In this document: piece by piece, positions 25,015 to 35,336 of the stretch
How the letters are laid out: each line of letters opens with the position of its first letter
Numbering within the stretch: the stretch's first letter is position 1
NCBI RefSeq assembly: GCF_003201605.1
Contig: NZ_QJJR01000009.1
Span: forward strand, 1 to 64,000
Length of the DNA: 64,000 bases
Source: Streptohalobacillus salinus
GTDB taxonomy: Bacteria; Bacillota; Bacilli; Bacillales; Amphibacillaceae
Direction of reading: 5' to 3'
The notes under the pieces: model-generated
What the model was told of the DNA's origin: nothing
What the model saw: the letters and a program-made list of their open reading frames with translations, nothing else
The model's database searches: none
Translations under genes and position numbers: made by a program

Positions 25015-26781
25015 ATGGAAACAATAACGCATGACACATTATATTCAAGTTTAATCAATGGTGCGAAAGAGGTCATGAATAATCGCATGTTTTTAAACAA
25101 AATCAATGTTTTTCCGGTGGCAGATGGGGACACGGGGAGTAACCTCTTCTCTACGATGCACAGCATCGTCTACCATTCAGAATTAAAGGAAAATAGTAAA
25201 ACGACACTGGAGTCAATTGCTGATTCAGCCATCATTGGCGCACGCGGTAATTCTGGCTTAATTTTTGCTCAATACTTTCAAGGGCTATGTGAAGGGATGC
25301 CTACAGAGACTGTCATTACTAAGGAAGCCTTCGTCCTAGCAAGTAAGAATGGCATGGATTATGCTTATCAAGCAATGGAAAAGCCCGTTGAAGGAACCAT
25401 GTTAACAATTATGACCGTCTTTCATGACGCCCTAAGCCAAGAGCTTGAGCGGCACTCAACGTTTGATACCTTAGTTGAATCGGCCTTTAAAAATGTCGAA
25501 ATAGCGGTTGAGAAAACTACCGACCAGTTAAAAATTTTAAAACAATCGTCAGTCGTTGACTCAGGTGCGAAAGGGTTTGCTTATTTCATTAAAGGTTTCT
25601 TAGCTGGCGTGAAGGGGCAATTTATCACAAAAGATATGACTGAGATTGAGGAAATGATTCCAGCGATTGAACATGAAGAAAGGGATTCATTACATTACCG
25701 CTACTGTACCGAAGCATTAATCGAAAAAGATAGCGCAGTTGATGTAAAAGGCCTTCTTTCTGACATCGGGGATTCAATTATCCAAGTGAAGGGCAAACAG
25801 AAAACACGCGTACACATTCACACCAATGCGCCCGCTGAAGTGTTTAAACGGTTATCAAATCAAGGGAAAATCATCGAACAAAAAGTTGATGATATGGTCG
25901 AGCAATATAACCGCATTCACCACCGCAAACATCAAACCGTGATTGTGACCGATTCAATTGCCGACTTACCGGAAGAAGTAATCGATGATGCACAAGTACA
26001 TGTCGTGCATTTATCGTTACTTGTTGGTGAAGAGTCATACTTAGATAAGCTTACCGTAACTAATGAGCGTTTATTTGATTTAGCTAAGTCAAAGCAAACA
26101 CACCCAACCTCATCGCAACCATCGATCAAGCATATCGAAAATGCTTACCGCTATTTATTATCTTATCATGAACATGTTATCGTCTTTTCAGTTGCCCAAA
26201 AGTTAAGTGGCACATACAATGTCTTCTTGCAGGCAGCAGAAACATTCAATGCCCAAAAACAAGTCATTCATGTCATCGATACGAAACAGAACTCTGTCGC
26301 TGAGGGGTTAATTGTCTGGAAAGCGATTCAGCACTTAAAAGCAGGAAAATCCGTCGAAGAAATTATCTCAGCTACCAAATCCGCCGTTGACCGCTCGAAA
26401 ATCTTAGTGAAAATCAACACCCTTGATAACATGATTGCTTCCGGTCGTCTGAGTGTCCGGGCCGGTGGGATTGCTAAAAAAGTAGGTTTAAAGCCAATCA
26501 TTACTTTAGATGAACACGGAGAAGGTGGTATTTTCAAAATCGCCTTTAATCCTGAGAAAGCTTTAAAGAAGATTCTCAAACACATTAAGCACATTGATAA
26601 CAGTAAAGGAATTAAACACTTTGCTGTTACCTATGTTGATGATGAACAGTTAGGCATCGCTTTCGCCGATGCACTGACAGACGCCCTAAATAAAGAACCT
26701 GAATTTATCACAAAGAGTTCCGGCGTGATTGCGATGGGAGCTGGAGTTGGCGCGGTTGCCGTTGCATACATGACGGCGTAA
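25015..26781 (+). CDS. DhaL (DAK2)-DegV fusion, fatty-acid-kinase-like protein
   Basis: This 588-residue protein fuses two modules usually separate. Residues 1-200 form a DhaL/DAK2 phosphotransfer domain with the Mg-ATP loop NVFPVADGDTGSN (about 31-43) and GARGNSG (about 75-81), like FakA. Residues about 305-588 form a DegV (EDD) lipid-binding domain, with VTDSIADLP near its start and TSSQPS, the fatty-acid-contacting Ser motif, as in FakB. FakA phosphorylates fatty acids held by FakB for phospholipid synthesis. A single-chain arrangement suggests the same chemistry, though activity is not proven. An agggggcc sequence lies just before the ATG. Confidence 0.85.
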   Translation: METITHDTLYSSLINGAKEVMNNRMFLNKINVFPVADGDTGSNLFSTMHSIVYHSELKENSKTTLESIADSAIIGARGNSGLIFAQYFQGLCEGMPTETVITKEAFVLASKNGMDYAYQAMEKPVEGTMLTIMTVFHDALSQELERHSTFDTLVESAFKNVEIAVEKTTDQLKILKQSSVVDSGAKGFAYFIKGFLAGVKGQFITKDMTEIEEMIPAIEHEERDSLHYRYCTEALIEKDSAVDVKGLLSDIGDSIIQVKGKQKTRVHIHTNAPAEVFKRLSNQGKIIEQKVDDMVEQYNRIHHRKHQTVIVTDSIADLPEEVIDDAQVHVVHLSLLVGEESYLDKLTVTNERLFDLAKSKQTHPTSSQPSIKHIENAYRYLLSYHEHVIVFSVAQKLSGTYNVFLQAAETFNAQKQVIHVIDTKQNSVAEGLIVWKAIQHLKAGKSVEEIISATKSAVDRSKILVKINTLDNMIASGRLSVRAGGIAKKVGLKPIITLDEHGEGGIFKIAFNPEKALKKILKHIKHIDNSKGIKHFAVTYVDDEQLGIAFADALTDALNKEPEFITKSSGVIAMGAGVGAVAVAYMTA

Positions 26782-26879
26782 CACAGCAAGTACTCGCGTG
26801 CTTCGTTAAGCTTACTTAATATTCAGCAGTTATCTTGGCATTATTCACCGAAACGTATTAAAAAACAGGAGGTTTATGG

Positions 26880-27275
26880 ATGCGCTATTTAATGATTTAC
26901 TTGATTACGCTCGTTGCCTTTTTCTTAGTTGACATTCTTTGGTTAGGGGTTGTTGCTAAAAACCTTTATAAAGAAGAGATTGGCTTTATTATGAAAGCTA
27001 AACCGAATTGGGTGGCTGCGATTATCTTTTATTTAATTTTTATTCTCGGCCTCGTCTTTTTTGTTATCCTTCCAGCTTTGGAATCGCAAAGCATTGTCGA
27101 CGCTTTACTGAGAGGGATGTTCTTTGGTTTTGTAACCTATTCTACTTACGATTTAACGAATTTAGCCACTTTAGAAAATTGGCCGATTAAAATCACCATT
27201 ATCGATTTAATTTGGGGAACAACTTTAGGGGGACTCGTTTCAACCATTAGTTATTTCTTCTCTTCAAATCTTTAA
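26880..27275 (+). CDS. DUF2177 family integral membrane protein
   Basis: This 131-residue protein has four predicted transmembrane helices (about 3-25, 45-66, 72-92 and 104-126). It carries the DUF2177 hallmarks FLVDILWLG near the N-terminus, and GFVTYSTYDLTNLATLENWP followed by IDLIWG. No function is known for the family. It has the strong ribosome-binding site aggaggt. It follows the DhaL-DegV gene by about 100 bases, so they may be co-transcribed. A long hairpin terminator lies 75 bases downstream. Confidence 0.85.
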   Translation: MRYLMIYLITLVAFFLVDILWLGVVAKNLYKEEIGFIMKAKPNWVAAIIFYLIFILGLVFFVILPALESQSIVDALLRGMFFGFVTYSTYDLTNLATLENWPIKITIIDLIWGTTLGGLVSTISYFFSSNL

Positions 27276-27349
27276 GGTTGGTCATTGGCTTAAGAAAGGG
27301 CTCTGGTGATACCTATCGTCACCTTTAAGCTTTCAATTAAGCCTGCAAA

Positions 27350-27422
27350 AACAGCCATCTGTTCATGAATGACTGTCCTCCGTAACTGGTAGGAACATGT
27401 CAGACATCGACAGATGGCTGTT
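27350..27422 (+). terminator. Long hairpin terminator between convergent genes
   Basis: A perfect 13-bp inverted repeat (aacagccatctgt / acagatggctgtt) encloses 47 bases that themselves can pair (tgactgtcct / aggaacatgtca, imperfect). A T-rich run follows on the plus strand. It separates the plus-strand DUF2177 gene from the convergent dnaC gene. Confidence 0.65.
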
Positions 27423-27502
27423 CTTTTGATTCTTAGTTGATTGTCTATTGTTTCTTTGCAGGATTACTTTCTAAAACCGCACCTCAAGGCTTGGTGCATC
27501 CT

Positions 27503-28870
27503 TTATGCTGAGGGGATATCGCTCGGTTGGTAACGATGATCCAAATCAACAAATTTGTTGTATTCTTTGATAAAAGCAAGTTCCACGGTGCCAACGGGAC
27601 CGTTACGTTGCTTCGCAATTAATATTTCAATGATGTTCTGTTTCTCAGATTCTTTGTCATAGTAGTCATCACGGTATAAGAAGCCGACAATATCAGCATC
27701 TTGCTCAATACTTCCTGACTCACGTAAATCAGACATCATTGGCCGTTTATCTTGGCGTTGTTCAACGCCACGTGAAAGCTGAGATAATGCAATGACCGGG
27801 ATGTTTAATTCCCGTGCGAGCCCTTTTAAAGACCGAGAAATCTCAGACACCTCTTGTTGACGATTTTCTTTTGCGCTTGCGCCACTGCCGTGGATAAGCT
27901 GCAAGTAATCAATCAAAATCATACCGAGGCCATGTTCTTGTTTCAAACGTCTACATTTAGAGCGAATTTCATTCACGCGGATACCTGGTGAGTCGTCAAT
28001 AAAAATACCAGCATTTGATAGACTGCCCATTGCCATGGTTAATTTACCCCAATCATCTGGCTCCAAGTTACCGGTCCGTAGCCGTTGGGCATCAATATTG
28101 CCTTCCGCACACAACATCCGGTTCACGAGCTGATCGGCCCCCATCTCTAAGCTGAAAATAGCTACATTTTCATCGGTTTTTGTCGCTACGTTTTGAGCTA
28201 CATTTAATGCAAAGGCTGTCTTACCTACCGATGGACGCGCTGCTACGATGATGAGATCATTTCGCTGAAAACCTGACGTAATCTTATCTAAGTCCCGGAA
28301 TCCGGTTGGAATCCCGGTCACATCTCCATCACGGAGGTGAAGCTGTTCAATGTTATCATATACATCGATTAAGACGTCTTTAATGTTCTTAAAGGCATTC
28401 GCGTTTTGCCGATTGCTCACTTCTAAGATATGCTTTTCTGCTTCACTTAACACATCTTCAATGTCATCTTCACGGTCATAACTTTCTGTTACGATATCAG
28501 TTGCTGTCCGAATCAAGCGTCTTAATACAGCCTTCTCTTCAACAATTTTGGTATAGTAACCAATGTTCGCAGCTGTTGGGACAGCGTTCGCCAGTTCAGT
28601 TAAGTAACTCACGCCTCCGACTTCTTCTAACAACTTTTGGTTAGATAAGGCGGTTGTAACAGTAACGAGATCAATCGGTTCCCCGCGATCATTTAAGGTA
28701 AGCATCACTTGAAAGATACGCTGATGACTTGCCCGGTAAAAATCATAGGGTAATAAGTGTTCTGATGCAGTTGAGATGGCATCGGGTGCTAAAAAGACGG
28801 CACCAATGACCGCTTGTTCTGCTTCTATGTTATGTGGTGGGGTTCGCGCTTCTTGATACGCATCACTCAT
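27503..28870 (-). CDS. dnaC: Replicative DNA helicase (DnaB-type; DnaC in B. subtilis)
   Basis: This 455-residue hexameric helicase unwinds DNA ahead of the replication fork. The N-terminal DnaB domain begins PPHNIEAEQAVIGAVF. The RecA-like C-terminal domain has Walker A ARPSVGKTAFAL, Walker B MILIDYLQLI and the arginine-rich SDLRESGSIEQDAD region. Length equals that of B. subtilis DnaC (454). It lies downstream of rplI in the yybS-gdpP-rplI-dnaC set, the standard Bacillales order, with a 51-base gap after rplI. Confidence 0.97.
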   Translation of the reverse strand: MSDAYQEARTPPHNIEAEQAVIGAVFLAPDAISTASEHLLPYDFYRASHQRIFQVMLTLNDRGEPIDLVTVTTALSNQKLLEEVGGVSYLTELANAVPTAANIGYYTKIVEEKAVLRRLIRTATDIVTESYDREDDIEDVLSEAEKHILEVSNRQNANAFKNIKDVLIDVYDNIEQLHLRDGDVTGIPTGFRDLDKITSGFQRNDLIIVAARPSVGKTAFALNVAQNVATKTDENVAIFSLEMGADQLVNRMLCAEGNIDAQRLRTGNLEPDDWGKLTMAMGSLSNAGIFIDDSPGIRVNEIRSKCRRLKQEHGLGMILIDYLQLIHGSGASAKENRQQEVSEISRSLKGLARELNIPVIALSQLSRGVEQRQDKRPMMSDLRESGSIEQDADIVGFLYRDDYYDKESEKQNIIEILIAKQRNGPVGTVELAFIKEYNKFVDLDHRYQPSDIPSA

Positions 28871-28921
28871 TTACCTTCACTCCTTTAGCTAAAAAAGGAA
28901 AGAGGACTAAGCCTCTTTCAC

Positions 28922-29368
28922 TTATTGTTCAACGACATGTACTTTAATTTCACCGGTCACATCTGGGTGTAATTTCACCGGTACTGTTGTGTAGCCAAGG
29001 GCACGAATCGGTTGATCTAATTCAATTTTACGTTTATCAATTTTAATGTCATGATTTTTTTGTAGCTGTTCAGAAATTTGTTTACTCGTAATCGAACCGA
29101 AAAGCCGACCACCCTCACCCGCTTTTGTCTTTAAGGTCACTTCTAAATCCGCTAACCGTTTTTTTAACGCTTCAGCTTCATGAACAACCGCTTCTTCTTT
29201 TTGTTTCTCTTTGTTTTGTTGTGCTTCTAACCCTTTTAAGTTCCCTGGAGTTGCTTCAATTGCTAAGTTGTTTTTCAAGAGATAGTTACGGGCATAGCCT
29301 TCTGAGACGTTTTTAACTTCTCCCTTTGTCCCTTTACCTTTAACATCTTTCACAAAAATTACTTTCAT
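28922..29368 (-). CDS. rplI: 50S ribosomal protein L9
   Basis: L9 binds 23S rRNA near the L1 stalk. The 148-residue protein has the N-terminal signature [20 protein letters not shown], the long central helix and the C-terminal domain ending [10 protein letters not shown], all at standard length. Its ATG overlaps the stop of gdpP by four bases, so translation of the two is coupled. Confidence 0.97.
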   Translation of the reverse strand: MKVIFVKDVKGKGTKGEVKNVSEGYARNYLLKNNLAIEATPGNLKGLEAQQNKEKQKEEAVVHEAEALKKRLADLEVTLKTKAGEGGRLFGSITSKQISEQLQKNHDIKIDKRKIELDQPIRALGYTTVPVKLHPDVTGEIKVHVVEQ

Positions 29369-31350
29369 TCTTCGTCTCCTCCTTCTAATGATTCATCTAA
29401 TATATCAAGAAGCATCCCATATGCTTCCGGAATGGTTACATTGTCAATTTGCGTCGCCGCATTCGTTAAATGACCGCCACCTTGCATCCGCTCCATAATT
29501 AGTTGGACATTGACATCGCCAAGCGAACGGGCACTAATCCCAATACGGCCGTCACTCCGTTCCGAAATAACAAACGATGCATCAATGCCACTCATCGTTA
29601 ATAACGTATCAGCTGCTTGTGCGATTAACACCGGACTAAATATTTCACCTTTATCAGCACGGGCAATCGCAATATTTCCATGATGAATGATGGCATTTTC
29701 AATTAAATGGGCGCGTTTGACATACACATCGATATCTTCTTCTAAAAAGCGTTGCACAAGAACGGTATCAGCACCTTTAGAGCGCAAGTATGACGCTGCA
29801 TCAAAGGTTCGCGAGCCTGTTCTTAACGTGAAACTCTTCGTATCAACAATAATCCCGGCTAGTAGTGCGGTTGATTCCAACATTGATAGCTTTAGCGTTC
29901 GTGGTTGATACTCGAGTAACTCCGTAATCAATTCAGCCGTTGATGATGCATAAGGCTCCATATAGACGAGTGTCGGTGCTTGAATGAACTCTTCACCACG
30001 CCGGTGATGGTCAATCACGACAACGTATTCTGTTTTAGATAGTAACTTTACCTCTTGCACCAGCACCGGTTTATGGGTATCAACGACAACCAGTAACGTT
30101 TGTTTCGTGACCATTTCTAACGCTTCTTCTGGTGAAATAAAGTGCTCCCACAATTCGGTTTCTTTCACTTCATTAATTAAGCGTTCGACACCGGTATCTA
30201 AATCATTTTCATCAATGACCACATAACCTTCAATCTGATTTGCTAAAGCAACTTTTAAAACACCAATCGCTGAACCAATCGAATCCATATCGGGGGCTTT
30301 ATGACCCATGATCATGACTTGCTCACTTTGTTGGACCAGATCTTTTAAGGCGTGTGAGATAACCCTTGCTCTAACCCGGGTTCGTTTTTCCATTGGATTT
30401 GTTTTACCACCGAAGAAACGTACTTTCCCTTGGTCATCTTTAATGACGACTTGATCGCCCCCACGTCCAAGCGCTAAATCTAAACTTGATTGGGCCAGTT
30501 CCCCTAATTGCGGTAAGCTGGCATCGCCATAGCCGACACCAAAACTTAATGTCAGTGGCACATTTTTATTATCAGAAATTAGCTCGCGCACTTCATCAAG
30601 AATATCAAATTTTGTCTTTTCAAGTTCCTTCAATATTTCTTGGTTCATGATTGCCATAAAGCGATCTTGAGAGACACGCTTCAGATAAATACCAGAGCCT
30701 GTCGACCACTGATTAAGTAAAGAGGTCACATCAGAATTGACATGACTTTTGGCTGTATCGTCCATCGCTTGGGTAATTTCTTCATAATTATCTAAAATGA
30801 TAATACCAAGGACTGTTTTTTCATTACGGTACATTTCTTGAATTTCAATTTGTTTCGTGCGATCGGAAAAATATAACAAGCGTTCATCTTTTTTTATCGT
30901 GACCTGAAAACTTGAATCGTCAAGAGGGATGACCACATGATCCTGATCCTCTTTGATTGCTTGAACGAGCAAGTCATCAAAAATATCGAGTGACTGACCG
31001 ACCATGGTGTCTTCGTCTTCACTAAATCGATTAAGAAAAGGATTAACCCATTCAATCTGATAGTTTTCACTGTATAATAAAATCCCTATTGGCATTTCAA
31101 GTAAAGCCTCTTCGCCCACTTTCTTCACGCGGTGGGACAAGGTCGTGATATACTCTTCCCGTTCTTCTAACAATTTTTGCTCTTGTCTAATCGTATAATA
31201 CAAGGATACCCCAAGTAATACGGTCATCAGTAGACCTAAAATCCACTCTAAATACCAGGTAAACCCTAACAGTAAAAAGGCAATCAGGTACGTATAGAGC
31301 ATATGATGACTGAGCGTCGGTTTGTTAAACCACTTTTGCATTGCGTTCAA
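29365..31350 (-). CDS. gdpP: Cyclic-di-AMP phosphodiesterase GdpP
   Basis: GdpP (YybT) hydrolyses c-di-AMP, a regulator of potassium and osmolyte balance and cell-wall stress. This 661-residue membrane protein has two N-terminal transmembrane helices (about 16-52), a PAS-like haem domain (about 85-150), a degenerate GGDEF domain (about 175-300) and DHH/DHHA1 phosphodiesterase domains (about 340-655). Catalytic residues are visible: His350, Asp354 and Asp356 in [10 protein letters not shown], Asp424 in VVDTH and the DHH triad at 447-449. Full length is typical. It overlaps rplI and follows yybS by 30 bases. Confidence 0.96.
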   Translation of the reverse strand: MNAMQKWFNKPTLSHHMLYTYLIAFLLLGFTWYLEWILGLLMTVLLGVSLYYTIRQEQKLLEEREEYITTLSHRVKKVGEEALLEMPIGILLYSENYQIEWVNPFLNRFSEDEDTMVGQSLDIFDDLLVQAIKEDQDHVVIPLDDSSFQVTIKKDERLLYFSDRTKQIEIQEMYRNEKTVLGIIILDNYEEITQAMDDTAKSHVNSDVTSLLNQWSTGSGIYLKRVSQDRFMAIMNQEILKELEKTKFDILDEVRELISDNKNVPLTLSFGVGYGDASLPQLGELAQSSLDLALGRGGDQVVIKDDQGKVRFFGGKTNPMEKRTRVRARVISHALKDLVQQSEQVMIMGHKAPDMDSIGSAIGVLKVALANQIEGYVVIDENDLDTGVERLINEVKETELWEHFISPEEALEMVTKQTLLVVVDTHKPVLVQEVKLLSKTEYVVVIDHHRRGEEFIQAPTLVYMEPYASSTAELITELLEYQPRTLKLSMLESTALLAGIIVDTKSFTLRTGSRTFDAASYLRSKGADTVLVQRFLEEDIDVYVKRAHLIENAIIHHGNIAIARADKGEIFSPVLIAQAADTLLTMSGIDASFVISERSDGRIGISARSLGDVNVQLIMERMQGGGHLTNAATQIDNVTIPEAYGMLLDILDESLEGGDEE

Positions 31351-31380
31351 CTCCTAATTGAGTATGCTGTCTACTCATGA

Positions 31381-32328
31381 CTACTTCAAACGTTTCCGCA
31401 TCATAAATCCTATATCAATTATACCTAAGATTCGTGTAACATAAAGCCCTACAGGTAAAATTATTATGGCAATTACCGTTAAAACAATGGCTAATGTCTT
31501 CGGTTGACGTTTTTTGTGTAAATAATAAAAAATAAACGAAAGACCTTGCATTGAGAACAACAAGCCAATCAATAAGGATACGTTCATTAAGATATTCGCA
31601 AACATCGACCCTTCTGGGTAGCTAATCAAGGATAATAAAAGCACCACTAAGAAAAGCCAAATAATACTTTTAGGTAAGTTAAACCGACGAATAGCCGGGA
31701 AGAATAATTTACGTTTTTCTAACCGATTCAATAGCTTAAAGGTAAGCCATTGTAAAATCAAGCTCATGACAGCAGAAGTGATCAACATTAACGCTGGAAT
31801 AACGTCTAGTACAACGAGCATTTGCTCTTTCACTGCCGCTAATTCACTTTCAGACAGGGTGACACCGACCGTTTCCATCATTTGTTGCGACTGTAATAAC
31901 GAGTCCTGAATTAATAGGCGATATTCTGTCGCTAAGTGAATGCCCATCACAAATTCAAGTGCGGCCATTAAAATCATAAAGCCAATCATGTAAAAAGCTG
32001 TACCATGAACAAGGGTTTCATACGGATGACGGCCGCGTCTAACGGATTCCCCAACCGCACCGCCACTTAAAATCGCAAGTAGTGTCAGTGGTAATGATAG
32101 GAAGAAGAAATTAAAGGCGAAAATTAAAGTACTAACTAAAATAAGTCCACCCAATACTAATCCTTTTTTATACCCATGCTTATAGGTAAAGATACTAAGT
32201 GGCACGGGTAAGACAACGAGTAAGAAAATCCCGACCACTGGTAAAAAAGATACTGTGAACAAGAGGATGATAAATATCGCACCATATAACAATGCATCCT
32301 TTATCCATTGATTGTTTGTTTGTTTCAT
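31381..32328 (-). CDS. yybS: YybS-family (DUF2232) membrane protein
   Basis: This 315-residue polytopic membrane protein (about eight transmembrane helices) belongs to the DUF2232/YybS family. It always precedes gdpP in Bacillales. Its role is unknown; S-component-like transporter folds have been suggested for the family. It is the first gene of the yybS-gdpP-rplI-dnaC unit and has a leader with competing hairpins at 32361-32391. Confidence 0.88.
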   Translation of the reverse strand: MKQTNNQWIKDALLYGAIFIILLFTVSFLPVVGIFLLVVLPVPLSIFTYKHGYKKGLVLGGLILVSTLIFAFNFFFLSLPLTLLAILSGGAVGESVRRGRHPYETLVHGTAFYMIGFMILMAALEFVMGIHLATEYRLLIQDSLLQSQQMMETVGVTLSESELAAVKEQMLVVLDVIPALMLITSAVMSLILQWLTFKLLNRLEKRKLFFPAIRRFNLPKSIIWLFLVVLLLSLISYPEGSMFANILMNVSLLIGLLFSMQGLSFIFYYLHKKRQPKTLAIVLTVIAIIILPVGLYVTRILGIIDIGFMMRKRLK

Positions 32329-32360
32329 AAATTGACACCTCTATTATTAGATTTAGATTA

Positions 32361-32391
32361 AAAAAAACACAGCTTTAGCGGCTGTGCTAAA
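32361..32391 (-). promoter_or_regulatory. Leader with overlapping terminator and antiterminator hairpins
   Basis: On the minus strand a 6-bp stem CACAGC / GCTGTG is followed directly by seven T, a small intrinsic terminator. The alternative hairpin TTTAGC-acagcc-GCTAAA uses bases overlapping both terminator arms, so the two are mutually exclusive. Both lie between the promoter and the yybS start. No other minus-strand gene lies closely upstream to need termination, so attenuation is likely. Confidence 0.55.
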
Positions 32392-32430
32392 TAGTTTCCA
32401 TGCGTATTGCTTACCTGCGAGTCTTTCATT

Positions 32431-32459
32431 ATTATAACGATTCTCGAATAAAAGCACAA
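32431..32459 (-). promoter_or_regulatory. Promoter of the yybS-gdpP-rplI-dnaC operon
   Basis: TTGTGC at 32459-32454 and a perfect TATAAT at 32436-32431 on the minus strand are spaced by 17 bases. The predicted transcript starts near 32424, giving a leader of about 95 bases. Confidence 0.65.
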
Positions 32460-32559
32460 ACTAAAGCCACTCTAAGACTTATCGAAATTTTTTGAAAAAG
32501 ACGTGATTTATCAGAATTCCTTGTTATAATGGCAGTAGACAATTGCAAGGGGGATTAAC

Positions 32560-33354
32560 ATGTTAAAAACAATCTGTTTCGATTTAGATGACACCCTACT
32601 ATGGGACAAGAAAAGTATTCAAACAGCTTTTGAAGAAACATGTAAGACCGTAGAAGGTGTTTCGAGTGAGGCATTAGAAGCTGCCGTGCGTGAAGAAGCT
32701 ACCGCACTTTATCAAAGTTATCCAATCTACCCACACACACAAATGATTGGCATTAACCCGTTTGAAGGACTGTGGGGCAGCTTTGATGATCCAGGTGAAG
32801 CCTTTCAACAAATGAAAGCAATTATTCCTACCTATCAGACAGAGGCCTGGACACGTGGCTTAAGAAAAGTTGGCATTGATGATGCTGCCCTCGGCGCTAC
32901 CTTAGCGCAACGTTTTATCGAGAACCGCATCAACAACCCTTTTACTTATGAAGAGACCTATGCTGTACTTGATCAACTTAAAGATACTTATCAACTCGTA
33001 TTATTAACAAATGGCGCTTCTTCCTTACAACGCTTAAAGCTTGACATCACACCGGAAATTGCCGAACGTTTTGACCATATTATTATTTCTGGGGAGTTTG
33101 GTCGAGGTAAACCTGATGTTAGTATCTTTGAACATCTAATTGATGTTGCTGGTGTTTCAAAAGAAGAAGCCATCATGATTGGTGATAATTTGAATACCGA
33201 TATTTTAGGATCGAATCGTTTAGGGATGAAAAACATTTGGATTAATCATCACAATCAGACAGCTGAAGCAGTAAAACCAACGTATACCGTAACACGGCTG
33301 CAAGAGATATTACCGATCATCGAAATGTTATCGAATAGCTCATCCACGCACTAA
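32560..33354 (+). CDS. HAD-superfamily hydrolase (subclass IA)
   Basis: This 264-residue phosphatase-like protein has all HAD motifs: the nucleophile DLDDT (residues 9-13), motif II VLLTNG, motif III Lys in GRGKPD and motif IV MIGDNLNTDILG. A helical cap inserted after motif I marks subclass IA. The substrate cannot be told; small sugar or nucleotide phosphates are usual. It has a ribosome-binding site (aaggggg) and an extended -10 promoter (TTGTTATAAT near 32521-32530) and is transcribed divergently from yybS. A compact terminator follows. Confidence 0.85.
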   Translation: MLKTICFDLDDTLLWDKKSIQTAFEETCKTVEGVSSEALEAAVREEATALYQSYPIYPHTQMIGINPFEGLWGSFDDPGEAFQQMKAIIPTYQTEAWTRGLRKVGIDDAALGATLAQRFIENRINNPFTYEETYAVLDQLKDTYQLVLLTNGASSLQRLKLDITPEIAERFDHIIISGEFGRGKPDVSIFEHLIDVAGVSKEEAIMIGDNLNTDILGSNRLGMKNIWINHHNQTAEAVKPTYTVTRLQEILPIIEMLSNSSSTH

Positions 33355-33434
33355 CCCGTCTTATCTGTTTTAAACATAGTTGTTTGAAAGTTGCCAAGTC
33401 TTGGTCGATTTGATAATATATACTGATTGAGTTG

Positions 33435-33451
33435 CCTCACCTTAGGTGAGG
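33435..33451 (+). terminator. Terminator after the HAD hydrolase gene
   Basis: A 7-bp G/C-rich stem cctcacc / ggtgagg with a 3-base loop is followed by tcttcttt. Confidence 0.75.
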
Positions 33452-33540
33452 TCTTCTTTATGAGCTTTTAGCGAATTTAGACATATAACACCGAAAATAC
33501 ATAACAAAAGCTTAAGGTTTCAAAGGGAGGGGTATCATCG

Positions 33541-34908
33541 ATGTATCATGCAGAATCTTGGCAAGAAAAATTACGTCTATTTTTAAGAATCTTATGGCCG
33601 ATTATGATTACTCAAATTAGTTTGTCGATGATGAATTTAGTCGATACCATCATGGCAGGGCAAGTGGGTACGAATGATTTAGCTGGTGTTGCGATTGGGG
33701 CAAGCATTTGGTCACCCGTATTTACCGGAATGAACGGCATTACGTTAGCTATTACACCTATCATTGCTCACTACCTTGGTCGAAAAGAGGAACACAAAAT
33801 TCATAATGCGGTGATGCAAGGGATTTACCTTGCCTTTATTATTGCACTCTTAATTATTGTAGCCGGCCAATTCGTTGTTCCGTTTGTATTGAATATCATG
33901 GATCTCGATCCCAGTGTCAGCCACATTGCCAAACATTACTTATTAGGCTTATCTTTTGGGGTTATTCCTTTATTCATCTCGAATGTCTTACGTAATTTCT
34001 ATGACGGTCAAGGCTTGACTCGCATTACCATGTTCATCACCGTTATTGCAATTCCGTTTAACGTCTTCTTCAACTATAGTTTAATCTTTGGTAAATTCGG
34101 CTTGCCACAGTTAGGTGGAATTGGAGCAGGATATGCAACGGCCTTCACCTATTGGATTATCTTATTCGCTAGTATTTACATGCTTTTTAAAGTCGAAAAA
34201 ATGCGCCGATACCATATATTCGTTGACTGGGTTAAACCTTCTCTAAACGCATTCAAAGAGCAATTAAAGATTGGCATCCCCATTGGTTTATCTATCTTTT
34301 TTGAAGTTAGTATTTTTTCAGTCGTCACCTTATTGATTGGCGCAATGTTTTCAACAACCATTATTGCTGCAAATCAAATTGTGATTAGTTTTACATCACT
34401 CATATTTATGATACCGCTTAGCTTATCTATGGCATTAACGATTGTTGTCGGTTTCTCTGTCGGTGGTCATAAATTAGAAGCAGCCAAACAATACAGCTTT
34501 CTAGGCGTACTTAGTGGGATTGGTGTCTTACTTATTGCCGCTGTCTTTATGCTATTCTTCCGAGAAGGGATTGCGGGATGGTATTCAACAGATCCTGAAG
34601 TTATTTCTTATGCCGGACGACTCTTCTTAATTGCGATACTGTACCAGCTATCCGATGGCGCTCAGGCAGGGCTTCAAGGCGTGCTTAGAGGCTATAAAGA
34701 TGTCCAATTACCTTTCTTCATTGCCTTTGTTTCTTACTGGATTTTAGGCATTCCCATTGGTTACCTTCTTGCCCGCTTCACTGATCTCGGGCCCTTCGGG
34801 CTTTGGATTGGCATCTCCATTGGGCTTACAGGGGCTGCTGTCGGCTTTTTAATCCGCTTGCGGATAAATTATCGCCGTGAACGCCGCGCCGCAATGATGG
34901 TCTCTTAA
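33541..34908 (+). CDS. MATE-family multidrug/cation antiporter
   Basis: This 455-residue protein has 12 predicted transmembrane helices in two homologous halves, as in NorM-type MATE exporters that expel cationic drugs using Na+ or H+ gradients. Typical sequences are MMNLVDTIMAGQVG (about 30-43) in helix 1-2 and QGVLRGYKDVQLPF in the second half. It has the ribosome-binding site aaagggagggg. Regulation is not visible. A terminator at 34937 ends the unit. NorM-like function is inferred from family. Confidence 0.9.
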   Translation: MYHAESWQEKLRLFLRILWPIMITQISLSMMNLVDTIMAGQVGTNDLAGVAIGASIWSPVFTGMNGITLAITPIIAHYLGRKEEHKIHNAVMQGIYLAFIIALLIIVAGQFVVPFVLNIMDLDPSVSHIAKHYLLGLSFGVIPLFISNVLRNFYDGQGLTRITMFITVIAIPFNVFFNYSLIFGKFGLPQLGGIGAGYATAFTYWIILFASIYMLFKVEKMRRYHIFVDWVKPSLNAFKEQLKIGIPIGLSIFFEVSIFSVVTLLIGAMFSTTIIAANQIVISFTSLIFMIPLSLSMALTIVVGFSVGGHKLEAAKQYSFLGVLSGIGVLLIAAVFMLFFREGIAGWYSTDPEVISYAGRLFLIAILYQLSDGAQAGLQGVLRGYKDVQLPFFIAFVSYWILGIPIGYLLARFTDLGPFGLWIGISIGLTGAAVGFLIRLRINYRRERRAAMMVS

Positions 34909-34936
34909 AGGCGTTATTTACCTTTCTAAACCCTAT

Positions 34937-34972
34937 CCTCCCCCTTCGTACTGACAATGTATGAGGGGGGGT
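34937..34972 (+). terminator. Terminator after the MATE gene
   Basis: A C-rich arm (cctcccccttcgtac) pairs with gtatgagggggggtt across a short loop, followed by tatctc. The poly-T tract is short. Confidence 0.6.
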
Positions 34973-35015
34973 TATCTCTAGCAACAAAAGCATTCCGCCT
35001 AGGTAAAGACACAAA

Positions 35016-35073
35016 AAAAACCTATCTTTCTTTATCGTCTTTTGAAAGACGAATGGGAAAGATAGGTTTTTTT
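35016..35073 (-). terminator. Terminator of the rpsF-ssb-rpsR operon
   Basis: A long stem (aaaaacctatctttc / gaaagataggttttt) with an inner hairpin (cgtcttttgaaagacg) lies nine bases past the rpsR stop. It has T-runs on both strands, so it can act in both directions. Confidence 0.85.
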
Positions 35074-35081
35074 GTTTGCTA

Positions 35082-35336
<255 letters not shown>

